From JAPPLB01 sp965208945 (GTDB taxonomy: Bacteria; Acidobacteriota; Terriglobia; Bryobacterales; UBA6623): a DNA stretch of 64,000 nucleotides. The stretch spans positions 248,001 through 312,000 of the forward strand of contig OZ242366.1 in assembly GCA_965208945.1 (NCBI GenBank), given 5' to 3'. The notes under the pieces were generated by a model, which saw nothing but the letters and a program-made list of their open reading frames with translations, was not told the origin of the DNA and searched no databases. Shown piece by piece: positions 7,917-16,709 of this stretch. A program made the position numbers and the translations under genes. Positions within the stretch are counted from its first letter, which is position 1. Each line of letters opens with the position of its first letter.

Positions 7917-8891
7917 TTGAGGAATGTCGTGAATTGCTTCCTTCCACCCGTCGCATTCGTCAAGAAGTTCGGGACTGACAATCCGGTGTGGCCGCTCGAC
8001 ACATCGCTCAGCTACACACGTTGGCTCGCAACGCATCACTACGAGAATTTCCACGTAGCAAGCTTCCTGCTGCCCAAGAAGCTTAAACAACACTTCTTCA
8101 ATGTCTACGCATTTTGCCGTTGGGCAGACGACCTCGGGGACGAGCTCGGCGACACGGCGCAGAGCCTCGAGCTGCTGGATTGGTGGCGGCGAGGAGTCGA
8201 AAAAATGTATGCCGGCGAGCCCTGCCACCCGGTCTTTGCCGCGTTGGCGGAAAGTGTTTCGGAATACCGCCTTCCGAAGCAGCTCTTTCTCGATCTGATC
8301 CACGCTTTCGAGCAGGACCAGCGCATACATCGCTACGAGACGTTCGACGAGTTGCTTGGCTATTGCCGCTACTCGGCTAACCCCGTGGGGCGATTGGTGC
8401 TGCGGCTATGGGGCTACTCCGACACGGAGCGAGACCGCCTCTCCGACGCTACTTGCACGGCGTTGCAACTCACCAATTTCTGGCAGGACGTTGCTCGTGA
8501 TTTCCGCATCGGGCGAGTATACCTGCCACTCGAGGTGATGTGGCAGCACGGTTATTCCGTCGACTTGCTCGCCGAAGATTTGCACGACGGACAGGCCCGC
8601 ACCGCAGGCAGGGCGGTTCTGTGCGATCTGGTCCATAGAACACGGAAGTTGTTCAACGATGGCGCACAATTGTTGGGAAGGGTTGAGCGTCGGCTTTCGG
8701 TCGATCTCAACCTCTTCACCGAGGGCGGATTAGCCGTCTTGGCGAAGATTCGCTCTCAGGACTACGACACGATTCGGCAGCGTCCGAAGCTCGGAAAGCT
8801 CGATCGCGCCGGGCTGATGGTGCGATCGACCTTGAGGTGGCTCTTTCGCCGGACGCGACCTTACCGGCAGGCGCAGCATGCTTTCCGTTAG
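7917..8891 (+). CDS. hpnC: Squalene synthase HpnC (hydroxysqualene synthase type)
   Basis: A 324-residue head-to-head prenyl transferase family member. In the HpnCDE route, HpnD makes presqualene diphosphate, HpnC converts it to hydroxysqualene and HpnE reduces that to squalene. The aspartate motif reads FCRWADDLGDE, and the second motif LTNFWQDVARDFRIGR is clear. The start is uncertain: TTG at 7917 or GTG at 7929 both precede conserved sequence. It overlaps hpnD by 14 bases, as expected for a coupled operon. Confidence 0.94.
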   Translation: MRNVVNCFLPPVAFVKKFGTDNPVWPLDTSLSYTRWLATHHYENFHVASFLLPKKLKQHFFNVYAFCRWADDLGDELGDTAQSLELLDWWRRGVEKMYAGEPCHPVFAALAESVSEYRLPKQLFLDLIHAFEQDQRIHRYETFDELLGYCRYSANPVGRLVLRLWGYSDTERDRLSDATCTALQLTNFWQDVARDFRIGRVYLPLEVMWQHGYSVDLLAEDLHDGQARTAGRAVLCDLVHRTRKLFNDGAQLLGRVERRLSVDLNLFTEGGLAVLAKIRSQDYDTIRQRPKLGKLDRAGLMVRSTLRWLFRRTRPYRQAQHAFR

Positions 8892-9759
8892 AGATTCCTT
8901 TGTCCATTGCAAGCGCATGGCCCGCGCCCGCGCCCGCAATTTCTTCTATTCGTTCCTGCTGCTGCCTCCAGATGAAAAAGAGGCGATGTGCGCAATCTAT
9001 GCCTTCATGCGCCACGCCGACGACATCAGCGACGAAACCTCACTCAGACCGGAGGATCGTCTCGCAGGACTTCAACGCTGGAAGAGCGCTCTGCAGCAAG
9101 CTCTCGAAGGGCAATATGGCGACGACCCGATACTGCCCGCTTTTCATCACACCGTAAAACGCTACGAGATCCCGCCGCAGTATTTCTTTGAACTGATCAA
9201 AGGCGTTACAAGTGACCTTGACACCAAGCGCTACCGAACGTTCGATGACCTTTACCGTTATTGCTATCGAGTAGCATCGGTCGTAGGCATGACGACGATC
9301 CATATTTTCGGCTACGAGTCCGATGAGGCGCTCGAACTCGCGGAGAAATGCGGCATCGCGTTTCAACTCACGAACATTCTTCGGGACATCCGCGAAGACG
9401 CCGAAATCGGCCGCGTCTACCTTCCGGAAGAAGAACTCGCGCAATATGACCTCAAGTCCGACGATCTGTTGGCGAGCCGTCGTAGTGAACGATTTCGTGA
9501 GTTCATGGAGTTCCAGTTCAATCGCGCCAATGACTATTACCGTCAAGCCGCACCGATTCTGCGAATGGTGCGCCCACCCTGCCGCGCCGCTCTCTGGACG
9601 ATGGTTTCCATCTACCACCGACTGTTGCAACGGATTCGGGAGACCGACTTCAACGTCTTCGACCGGCGAGCGCGCTTGAGCGATGGCGAGAAGTTGTGGA
9701 TCGTTCTGCGAGCGTGCAAGCTGCGTTACTTCGGAGGAGCGCCGCCATTCCCCGCGTAA
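8878..9759 (+). CDS. hpnD: Presqualene diphosphate synthase HpnD
   Basis: A 293-residue head-to-head isoprenyl synthase that joins two farnesyl diphosphates to presqualene diphosphate. Motifs are FMRHADDISDE (first aspartate-rich site) and LTNILRDIREDAEIGRVYLP (second site), closer to canonical phytoene/squalene synthases than HpnC. The ATG start overlaps the end of hpnC by 14 bases, and its own end overlaps the hpnE frame by 46-64 bases. The protein is soluble or peripheral, acting at the membrane on a lipid product. Confidence 0.95.
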   Translation: MLSVRDSFVHCKRMARARARNFFYSFLLLPPDEKEAMCAIYAFMRHADDISDETSLRPEDRLAGLQRWKSALQQALEGQYGDDPILPAFHHTVKRYEIPPQYFFELIKGVTSDLDTKRYRTFDDLYRYCYRVASVVGMTTIHIFGYESDEALELAEKCGIAFQLTNILRDIREDAEIGRVYLPEEELAQYDLKSDDLLASRRSERFREFMEFQFNRANDYYRQAAPILRMVRPPCRAALWTMVSIYHRLLQRIRETDFNVFDRRARLSDGEKLWIVLRACKLRYFGGAPPFPA

Positions 9760-11210
9760 AAGTCGTCGGCGGCGGTCTGGCCGGCCTGTCTGCCGCTGTC
9801 GCACTGGGCTCGGCCGGTTTTCAGGTCGACCTACATGAGTCACGACCTTTTCTCGGGGGACGCGCCACGTCTTTTCCGCTTGACCCTTCCGATCCCGACT
9901 CGGAGCGGATCGATAACTGCCAGCATGTGCTGCTGAGGTGTTTTACGAATCTATTGGATTTCTATGAGCGGATCGGTGTGGCAGACAAGATCACGTTCTA
10001 CGATCGATTCCATTACGTCCGCCCCGGCGGAGCCGTCGATGTACTCAAGCGCGGCTGGCTGCCGGCACCGCTGCACCTTGCCGGATCGTTGCTGCGTTTC
10101 GGAGCACTCGACTTGAGCGACAAGTGGAGCGTCATCCGCGGTTTGCTGGCGCTAAGGCGTGACGCCGACCGTACTGACCTCGAAGCGATCACGATGGGCA
10201 ATTGGCTGCGGTCAGAGCAAGCAACGGACACCTCCTATCAGCGTTTCTGGCGGCCGATTCTCGTCAGCGCCCTCAACGAAGAGCCCGATCGGGCCGCGGC
10301 AAGCTGGGCTTTCCAAGTTTTTCTCGATGGCATGATGGCGGACAGTACGAGCTACGAGATGGGCGTGCCCTCGGTACCGCTCGCTGAGCTTTATTCCAGC
10401 GGGAAACGTCTGGCGCCGAGCGTGCGGACCCACACTCGTTCCACGATTGAGCGGATCGATCCAGGGAGTAGCGAAGCAGACTTCTATATTTGCGCTTTGC
10501 CGTTCGAACGCGCTGCGAGCGTCCTCCCCGATCTTGACTTGCGGCTCGACAGATTCGAGCATTCACCGATTACAGGTATTCACCTCTGGTACGATCGGCC
10601 GATCACCGAGTTACCTCACGCAGTTCTTCTGGACCGGACCTTGCAGTGGATCTTCAGAAAGTCCGACACATATGTGCAGGCTGTCGTCAGCGCCTCTCGT
10701 TCGTTGACAGGGCTTGCACGCGGCCGGATCATCGAGCTGGCATGCAAGGAGATCCGTGAGTTTTTTCCGGCGGCGAAAACGGCCAAGCTCATACGGTCTC
10801 ATGTCATCAAAGAAGTACGAGCGACCTACTCGTCACGTCCCGGGCTACAGGCTGATCGCCCGGGCACAGAGACCAAGCATCGCAACCTGTTCCTCGCCGG
10901 CGACTGGACCAACACGGGTTGGCCTCCAACGATGGAGGGCGCCGTCCGCAGCGGCTACCGTGCGGCGGAATGTGTATGCCGAACTGCGGGCTTCGATGCG
11001 GCCTTCTTGAGAGAAAGACCTGAAACATCGATTGACACAACCACGGACACCAGAGAAGCTGCCGGCACCAAGCGAATACGAGTCAAGTCACCCAGCGGCA
11101 GGTTGGAGCAACGACTTTACGACACAAGGCGAGTCCCGCTCCGTCTCTTCGGGCGGACCCTTTTCCGGCACAGACTGTTCGACCATTTCGACATATCGCC
11201 GTCGGCCTGA
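9696..11210 (+). CDS. hpnE: Hydroxysqualene dehydroxylase HpnE (FAD-dependent)
   Basis: An amine-oxidase-fold flavoprotein that completes squalene synthesis. The FAD-binding turn VKVVGGGLAGLSAAVALGSA is at about residues 21-40, followed by DLHESRPFLGGRATSF. The C-terminal FAD contact is LFLAGDWTNTGWPPTMEGAV near residues 404-423. Starts are ambiguous: GTG at 9696 or 9714, both inside hpnD. The protein has an unusual tail of roughly 70 residues beyond the usual family end. No squalene-hopene cyclase gene follows; a family A repeat does. Confidence 0.93.
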   Translation: MDRSASVQAALLRRSAAIPRVKVVGGGLAGLSAAVALGSAGFQVDLHESRPFLGGRATSFPLDPSDPDSERIDNCQHVLLRCFTNLLDFYERIGVADKITFYDRFHYVRPGGAVDVLKRGWLPAPLHLAGSLLRFGALDLSDKWSVIRGLLALRRDADRTDLEAITMGNWLRSEQATDTSYQRFWRPILVSALNEEPDRAAASWAFQVFLDGMMADSTSYEMGVPSVPLAELYSSGKRLAPSVRTHTRSTIERIDPGSSEADFYICALPFERAASVLPDLDLRLDRFEHSPITGIHLWYDRPITELPHAVLLDRTLQWIFRKSDTYVQAVVSASRSLTGLARGRIIELACKEIREFFPAAKTAKLIRSHVIKEVRATYSSRPGLQADRPGTETKHRNLFLAGDWTNTGWPPTMEGAVRSGYRAAECVCRTAGFDAAFLRERPETSIDTTTDTREAAGTKRIRVKSPSGRLEQRLYDTRRVPLRLFGRTLFRHRLFDHFDISPSA

Positions 11211-11293
11211 TGCGATACGAATACGTCTGACTTGCAACACCCGAGCGTCACCTGCTGGTCACAGCTCAAAGTTGTTCCCAACTGACAAGTTCT

Positions 11294-11507
11294 TAGCCTG
11301 CATTTCTCACCACGTGGCGAGGTGAAGTGCGTGAGAGGGCCGTCAGGACTCAGGACGAGGCGCAAGCCAGGCGGAGGAAAAAGGCGCGAGCCGCTTGGCG
11401 CGCGCAGGCGTACTTGAATAGTACGTTGAGCACGGCAAGCAAGCGCAACGAAGTCCTGGCGGTCTTGTCGTGTGCTTCGACCGTCGAGTGGTGAGAAATG
11501 CAGGTTA
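11294..11507 (+). repeat. Family A MITE-like repeat (type A1, variant target)
   Basis: Complete copy with TA at both ends, between the convergent hpnE and the heme lipoprotein gene. The central IS target reads CTTGAATAGTACG rather than CTTGAACAGTACG, one mismatch to the proposed guide. A duplicated GGACTCAGGAC segment lies near 11345. The stretch 11508-11662 holds nothing recognised. Confidence 0.92.
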
Positions 11508-11662
11508 GCCCGAAAATCGAGTTCCCTGGTTCATGAGAGGCCGATCGACCGCGACGGCTGATTGTTGGCAAGACTCCAGGATGAGGGCCGCGCTGTGCAC
11601 GGACTCGGAACGGAGGAATGTCAGAGATAGGGGTCTGTGGACACTCGCAGCAAAAAGCGCCT

Positions 11663-14600
11663 CTACAGGCTCTTGAGATAGGCGAGTAAATCCGCCATGC
11701 CCTGTACGCTGATGCCTTGCTCGATGTCCTCAGGCATAGGAGACACGCTTAGCGACCTCAGCGACGCGATGTTGGACCGCCGGATCGTGTCTTCCTCACC
11801 CTTGGCTCGACGGAGCGTGACCGTCTCTGGTGTTTCCGCCGCCATGACGCCCGTGATGGAGCGCCCGTCGTTGGTTTCAAGCAGATACTCTTCGTACCCC
11901 GCCTCGATGCTCTCGTTCGGAATCAGGATGTCTGTCATCAGTGTTTCCCTGTTTCGGATGACGACGCTGAGCAGGTCGGGACCGACCTCCGACCCTATGT
12001 CACCAACCCTGTGGCACTCTGAGCAGACATCCCGGAAGACCTCCTTGCCACTTTCTACGTTTCCTTCATACGCGAGAGCCGGCCGGTATTTCTCGTAGAC
12101 GGTTTGCCTCTCGTTCCGCACGGATTCGCCGAAGAGCGCTTCGGCGCGCGCTCGAATCTCTTCGTCCGCGTGCCGCAAAAGCTGACGTTGTCGGCCCTGA
12201 CTGAGTGACCAGGACTGGACCGTTTTATTCTCAACCGCGTCAAGAAGTGCCGAGATGCCCTGCGTGTGACCGACGAGCTCTCCGATGATCGCAGTACGCA
12301 CCGGGCCAGTGTAGGAGCGCCAATCCTCAAGCAGCGATTCGGTAGCATCGGAGCCTTGAACAGCCGATAGCGTTTCAACCGCCGCCACCTGCAATCCTTC
12401 CGAGTGGGAGGGCCCGAGTAGAGCTGCGATGTCGGTTGTGTACTGTCCGGATCGATCGAGCCCTAAAGTCCGGATCGCAAAGATCCGCCCATCCACTGGG
12501 GCAAGCGAGTCCGCCGCGATCGAGGCGGCCCTTGCGAGGATCGAGTCCACTTGAGGTGTCGCCTCCACGTCGATGCGGAGGAGCGCGTCCAGTGCGCCGA
12601 CGCGGACAGTCTCGCCAGGGATCGAGAGGAGCGCCAGCAATCCCCCCTGGGTAGCCGCGAGTCGAGGGCGCTCTTTCTCACCCTGACCGAAACCTTCTCT
12701 CAGGCCCTCCAAGACGGCTTGCCGCCACCAGTCGCCACGGACCGCGGAAGACTGGCGTACCGCGTCGACTAGTTTCGCGGCTTGCATGTCTTGCTGCCGA
12801 GTCCCCGCTATGGAAGCCAAGCCGTGCAGCATGGCCCTCTTGCCTTCCGACTCCCTGCCCAGCAAACCGGGTCGCCGTAAGAGCCTGGCCAACCAGGCAT
12901 CCGAATTGTCCGTCGCCGCGCTCAGCGCTGCCGTCCGGAACCAGGGGCTTTCGATGTTGTCAGCCAACAATTGCTCAAGCGCACGACGGGCGCGGTGGTC
13001 CGGGTAACTGCCCAGGATGAAAGCCGCCTGAAGCTGAACCTTCGCGCTTTCGTCTTGCGCCAGACGCAGAGCTTCCCGCCTCAACTCTTCCTCCGTCAGT
13101 AGACCCTCAGCAAGCTGGAGGGCATGCTCGCGGACGTTGGGCTCGGGGTCGAGCAGCGCATCCCGTACGAGGTCAGAAGAAAGCGACCCAAGCCCATCAA
13201 GCGTCCACAGGGCGTGCAGCTTGGCAACGGCTTTGTTCTCCCGTGCCAGTTCCTGCAGCACCGACTCTACCGAGCGATCACTTCGCTCAACCAGAAGCCG
13301 TTGTGCGGTCATTCGCCACCAGCCGTTCGGGTGGCTCAGAGCATCTACGAGTTCCTCGGATGATGCTTCCCCCAGCTTCGCCGGATCGTACGGCAGGGAG
13401 CCCTCGTATACGATCCGATAGATCCGCCCCGCGTGAGCAGGCGGCTCGAACTCGATGTAGTCGACGATCTCTTTGGGCGCATACTCGGGATGCTCGACGA
13501 CAGGCCGATGATAGTCGACGACATACAACGCTCCATCCGGACCGGTTGTCGTGAATACCGGCCGGAACCAACTATCCGTAGAGGCCAGAAACTCGCGTCC
13601 CTCGTGTGCGCGCTTCGCGGTAAAGGTCGGGCCGTCCGCCACGAGAACGTCGCGGTGCACGACGTTGTGAACCGGATCACATGTGAACGAAGTATGCTCA
13701 TAGCCTGCCGGGAAGAGACCTCCAGAGTAGATCGAAATGCCCGAGGCGGATGTGAAGCGGCCGTGCTGCGAGTCGTGTATGTACTCGGGTTCTGTTGTGA
13801 TCTGAAACAGCGTCGCAGCCTTTTCATGGTCGGAGACCGACTTCATCGCCTCCGGGTTCACAAGGTAGGGGTTACGCACCAGGTACTTCTCCTGGACCAC
13901 GACGTGCCTTAAATGGTCGTTGTTCCAAACCGTAAAGCGGTTTCCCCAGGCATCAAACGCGTTGCCGAATTGCGAATTCCCTGCCACTCTCTCTACGAGA
14001 CTGTCATCAGTTCGAAAACGGATGTCCTGCGAACGCGCTTCGACTGATTTCGCACCGGTTCTCCCCGGAAAACTGATGGGGCCACCACGGTCGCCGAACT
14101 CTTTGGCGAAACGGACCGGGTTAGGAACACGAGTGTAGGCGACGTAGATCCAATTGTCGATCCCGTAAAGCGGACCGTTCACTCGTAGCTGTGGATTGGT
14201 CGCCGCGAAACCAGTGAGGATGACGCTGCGTTCATCCGCCACTCCGTCCGCATCGGAGTCACTGAGAAAGAGGATGTCCGGCGCCGCCGTTACGAGAACA
14301 CCGTCTTTCCAGGGCATCACGCCGTTCGGCAGCGACAGGCCTTCAGCAAAGATCGAGACCTGTTCGTAGCGTCCATCACCGTCGCGGTCTTCCAATCTCT
14401 TGACTCGTCCCTGCGGTTCGGGATGGTAGGGATAGTCTCGCATCTCAACCACGTAAAGACGGCCCTGCGCATCGAAAGCCATCGCCACCGGATCGATCAC
14501 ATCAGGCTCCGCTGCGACCAACTCGATGCGGAAGCTTTCAGGCAACGCAAACGTCGACAGAGCTTCTTCCGGCGAATGCGGTGGGCTTTGTATGCTTCCA

Positions 14601-14671
14601 CATCCGATCGCCAGTAGCAGCGGCACCCAAAAGGGCGATAGAGTGCAGAGCAACTTCATCTGGGCTGACAA
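11663..14671 (-). CDS. PVC-type heme-binding lipoprotein: beta-propeller, HEAT-like repeats and cytochrome c domain
   Basis: A 1002-residue exported protein. A lipoprotein signal ends at the lipobox LAIGC (C24 or so). Residues about 35-430 form a sugar-dehydrogenase/NHL-like propeller (PVAMAFDAQGRLYVVEMRDY; DGDGRYE; PDGALYVVDYHRP). The middle part is alpha-helical with HEAT-like repeats (EPNVREHALQLAEGLL). The C-terminal 130 residues are the Planctomycetes-type heme domain with CSECH. The family is abundant in Planctomycetes and Acidobacteria and is thought to oxidise sugars or sugar-like compounds at the membrane; the substrate here is unknown. It lies alone, divergent from the glycosylase gene. 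Confidence 0.9.
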   Translation of the reverse strand: MSAQMKLLCTLSPFWVPLLLAIGCGSIQSPPHSPEEALSTFALPESFRIELVAAEPDVIDPVAMAFDAQGRLYVVEMRDYPYHPEPQGRVKRLEDRDGDGRYEQVSIFAEGLSLPNGVMPWKDGVLVTAAPDILFLSDSDADGVADERSVILTGFAATNPQLRVNGPLYGIDNWIYVAYTRVPNPVRFAKEFGDRGGPISFPGRTGAKSVEARSQDIRFRTDDSLVERVAGNSQFGNAFDAWGNRFTVWNNDHLRHVVVQEKYLVRNPYLVNPEAMKSVSDHEKAATLFQITTEPEYIHDSQHGRFTSASGISIYSGGLFPAGYEHTSFTCDPVHNVVHRDVLVADGPTFTAKRAHEGREFLASTDSWFRPVFTTTGPDGALYVVDYHRPVVEHPEYAPKEIVDYIEFEPPAHAGRIYRIVYEGSLPYDPAKLGEASSEELVDALSHPNGWWRMTAQRLLVERSDRSVESVLQELARENKAVAKLHALWTLDGLGSLSSDLVRDALLDPEPNVREHALQLAEGLLTEEELRREALRLAQDESAKVQLQAAFILGSYPDHRARRALEQLLADNIESPWFRTAALSAATDNSDAWLARLLRRPGLLGRESEGKRAMLHGLASIAGTRQQDMQAAKLVDAVRQSSAVRGDWWRQAVLEGLREGFGQGEKERPRLAATQGGLLALLSIPGETVRVGALDALLRIDVEATPQVDSILARAASIAADSLAPVDGRIFAIRTLGLDRSGQYTTDIAALLGPSHSEGLQVAAVETLSAVQGSDATESLLEDWRSYTGPVRTAIIGELVGHTQGISALLDAVENKTVQSWSLSQGRQRQLLRHADEEIRARAEALFGESVRNERQTVYEKYRPALAYEGNVESGKEVFRDVCSECHRVGDIGSEVGPDLLSVVIRNRETLMTDILIPNESIEAGYEEYLLETNDGRSITGVMAAETPETVTLRRAKGEEDTIRRSNIASLRSLSVSPMPEDIEQGISVQGMADLLAYLKSL

Positions 14672-14719
14672 GATGTCACATTATATAGACCGGTTTGGTA
14701 TTGGCTACGCCGAGACGTC

Positions 14720-15343
14720 TTGAGTACGCAACCTATCACCTATAGGCGGCTTCTTGCGGCGACACGTCTCCTCGATCGCAGTTTCTACGAACGGCCAACG
14801 ATCGATGTCGCACCTGATCTGCTCGGCAAGGTCATTGTCCACAAACTGGCCGGTCAACCCCTGGCGGCCCGCATCGTCGAGACCGAGGCCTATTTGGGGG
14901 AAGGCGATCTTGCGGCCCACAGTACACGGGGCAAGACCAAGTCAACCCGAGTGATCTTCGGCCCACCGGGCCATGCTTACGTCTATCTCTGCTATGGCAT
15001 GTATGAATGCCTCAACCTGATCACTGAGCCCGACGGGCAGGCGGGATGCGTCCTGATCCGCGCGGTCGAGCCCCTTGTGGGAATCGAGGAAATCCAGCGC
15101 CGTCGACCCAATGCGCAACGACTAAGAGATTTGGCGTCCGGGCCCGGAAAACTGACCCTGGCACTCGGCGTCACCCGCCTGCGGAATGAGGCTGACGTTA
15201 CTCGCGGCGCATTGACAGTACGAGCGATGCACCGGCCCAAGCCCTTCAAGACAGTTACGACGACCCGTATCGGTATCTCGGTCAGCCGTGATCTTCCCTG
15301 TCGTTTCTACATCAAGGATAATGAGTTCGTGAGTAAATCCTAG
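14720..15343 (+). CDS. 3-methyladenine DNA glycosylase (AAG/MPG family)
   Basis: A 207-residue alkyladenine glycosylase that excises alkylated and deaminated purines in base-excision repair. Recognisable segments are RSFYERPTIDVAPDLLGKV, the catalytic region RIVETEAYLGEGDLAAHS, GPPGHAYVYLCYGMYECLN and LASGPGKLTLALG. The start is a TTG at 14720, since no ATG or GTG lies between the upstream stop and the conserved region. The next gene 43 bases downstream is a lesion-bypass polymerase, so the pair looks like a small DNA-damage operon. Confidence 0.94.
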   Translation: MSTQPITYRRLLAATRLLDRSFYERPTIDVAPDLLGKVIVHKLAGQPLAARIVETEAYLGEGDLAAHSTRGKTKSTRVIFGPPGHAYVYLCYGMYECLNLITEPDGQAGCVLIRAVEPLVGIEEIQRRRPNAQRLRDLASGPGKLTLALGVTRLRNEADVTRGALTVRAMHRPKPFKTVTTTRIGISVSRDLPCRFYIKDNEFVSKS

Positions 15344-15386
15344 CCGACTCGCGGACCTACGAAACTGCCGCTACGGATAAGAGACC

Positions 15387-16637
15387 ATGCAGGCCAGGAC
15401 CATCTTCCACGTCGACATGGACGCTTTTTTTGTATCGGTCGAGGAACTTTTTGATCCCAGCCTAAAGGGCAAGCCGGTCGTCGTGGGCGGGCTCGCCAAC
15501 GAGCGTGGCGTAGTTTCAGCCGCTTCGTATGCAGCTAGGGAGTACGGAGTTCGCTCGGCGATGCCGCTCCGGCGCGCCTATCAGTTGTGTCCCCAGGCCG
15601 TTTTCCTGACTGGACATCCCCGCCGCTATCGCGAGTGTTCAGGAAAGGTCCATCAGGTTCTGAAGAAGTTCTCGCCGCGTATCGAGATGGCTTCGATCGA
15701 CGAAGCCTATCTCGAAATGACGGGTACCGAACGCCTGTTGGGCCCACCCCTCAGAGCCGGTAATCGATTGCATCAAGCTATTGCCGATGCGATCAAGTTG
15801 CCATGTTCGATCGGTATTGGCACGTCACGGCTCGTCGCAAAGATCTGCTCAGCAATGGCCAAGCCAAACGGCATGCTTCGTGTCATGCCGGGGGCGGAAG
15901 CGGCTTTCCTCGCGCCGCTCGACATCCGCAAGATTCCCGGCGTCGGCAAAGTCACCGAGAGAGGCTTTCGAGAAAAAGGCGTTCACAAAATAGGCCAACT
16001 CAGTGATCTCGGTGAAGACTACCTGGAGAAAACCTGGGGCCAGACCGGTCTGGCGTTGGCCGGCAAGGCACAAGGTCGCGACGCCGGCGCTTGGTTTCAG
16101 ACTGAGATCGGAGGCTCGGACTACCCGAAATCCATCAGCCACGAGACAACGTTTTCCCAGGATACCGCCGACGTCAAACTCCTCGAATCAACGCTGGCGA
16201 AACTCTCGCAAATGGTGGGCCGCCGGCTGCGCGAGCACAGCCTCTACGGACGCACGATCCAGATCAAGCTCCGGTATAAAGACTTTTCCACTTACACGCG
16301 CGCCCATTCTCTTGACGAAGCGACCCAACTCGATACAGTGATTCTCGAAACGACAAAATCGCTCTTCCACCGCAACTGGAAGCGTCGTCAGCCGATCCGG
16401 CTGCTCGGTGTTTATGTTTCCGGATTGGAAGAAACCGAGAGGCAGTTCGGCCTACTCGATGATGGCCGCAAGCGAAAGTGGAGCCGGGCCCTGGCGGCAG
16501 TTGATGCCCTCCGAGATCGCTTCGGGGAAAGCAGCGTAGGGCTTGCCTCCGCAATGGGCCACGGTCGCCAGGAGCGCGTCCATGAGAACCCGGCTGGCCT
16601 ACCGGGTAAGACCGGGCATCAGAAAGAAGGGGAGTAG
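15387..16637 (+). CDS. dinB: DNA polymerase IV (Y family)
   Basis: A 416-residue translesion polymerase. The catalytic carboxylates are in HVDMDAFFVSVE (residues 8-19) and SIDEAYLEM (about 106-114). The helix-hairpin-helix DIRKIPGVGKVTERG follows, then the little-finger domain with ISHETTFSQD. RQFGLLDD near residue 352 resembles a beta-clamp-binding motif. The last 40 residues are a low-complexity tail without homology that I recognise. It is co-oriented with the glycosylase gene 43 bases upstream. Confidence 0.96.
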   Translation: MQARTIFHVDMDAFFVSVEELFDPSLKGKPVVVGGLANERGVVSAASYAAREYGVRSAMPLRRAYQLCPQAVFLTGHPRRYRECSGKVHQVLKKFSPRIEMASIDEAYLEMTGTERLLGPPLRAGNRLHQAIADAIKLPCSIGIGTSRLVAKICSAMAKPNGMLRVMPGAEAAFLAPLDIRKIPGVGKVTERGFREKGVHKIGQLSDLGEDYLEKTWGQTGLALAGKAQGRDAGAWFQTEIGGSDYPKSISHETTFSQDTADVKLLESTLAKLSQMVGRRLREHSLYGRTIQIKLRYKDFSTYTRAHSLDEATQLDTVILETTKSLFHRNWKRRQPIRLLGVYVSGLEETERQFGLLDDGRKRKWSRALAAVDALRDRFGESSVGLASAMGHGRQERVHENPAGLPGKTGHQKEGE

Positions 16638-16709
16638 ATACCCGGGCTGCGTATGCCGCAGTTCCGACGCGAGCGAATACGGTCTCTGAGAACCTGAACG
16701 CGGGCTCGA

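Noticed and set aside
9040..9843. 267-codon frame antisense to hpnD, and similar long antisense frames elsewhere (1533-2363, 16956-17921, 22720-23886, 48055-48867)
   Set aside because: Each mirrors a well-supported gene and has no recognisable homology; typical antisense openness of GC-rich genes.
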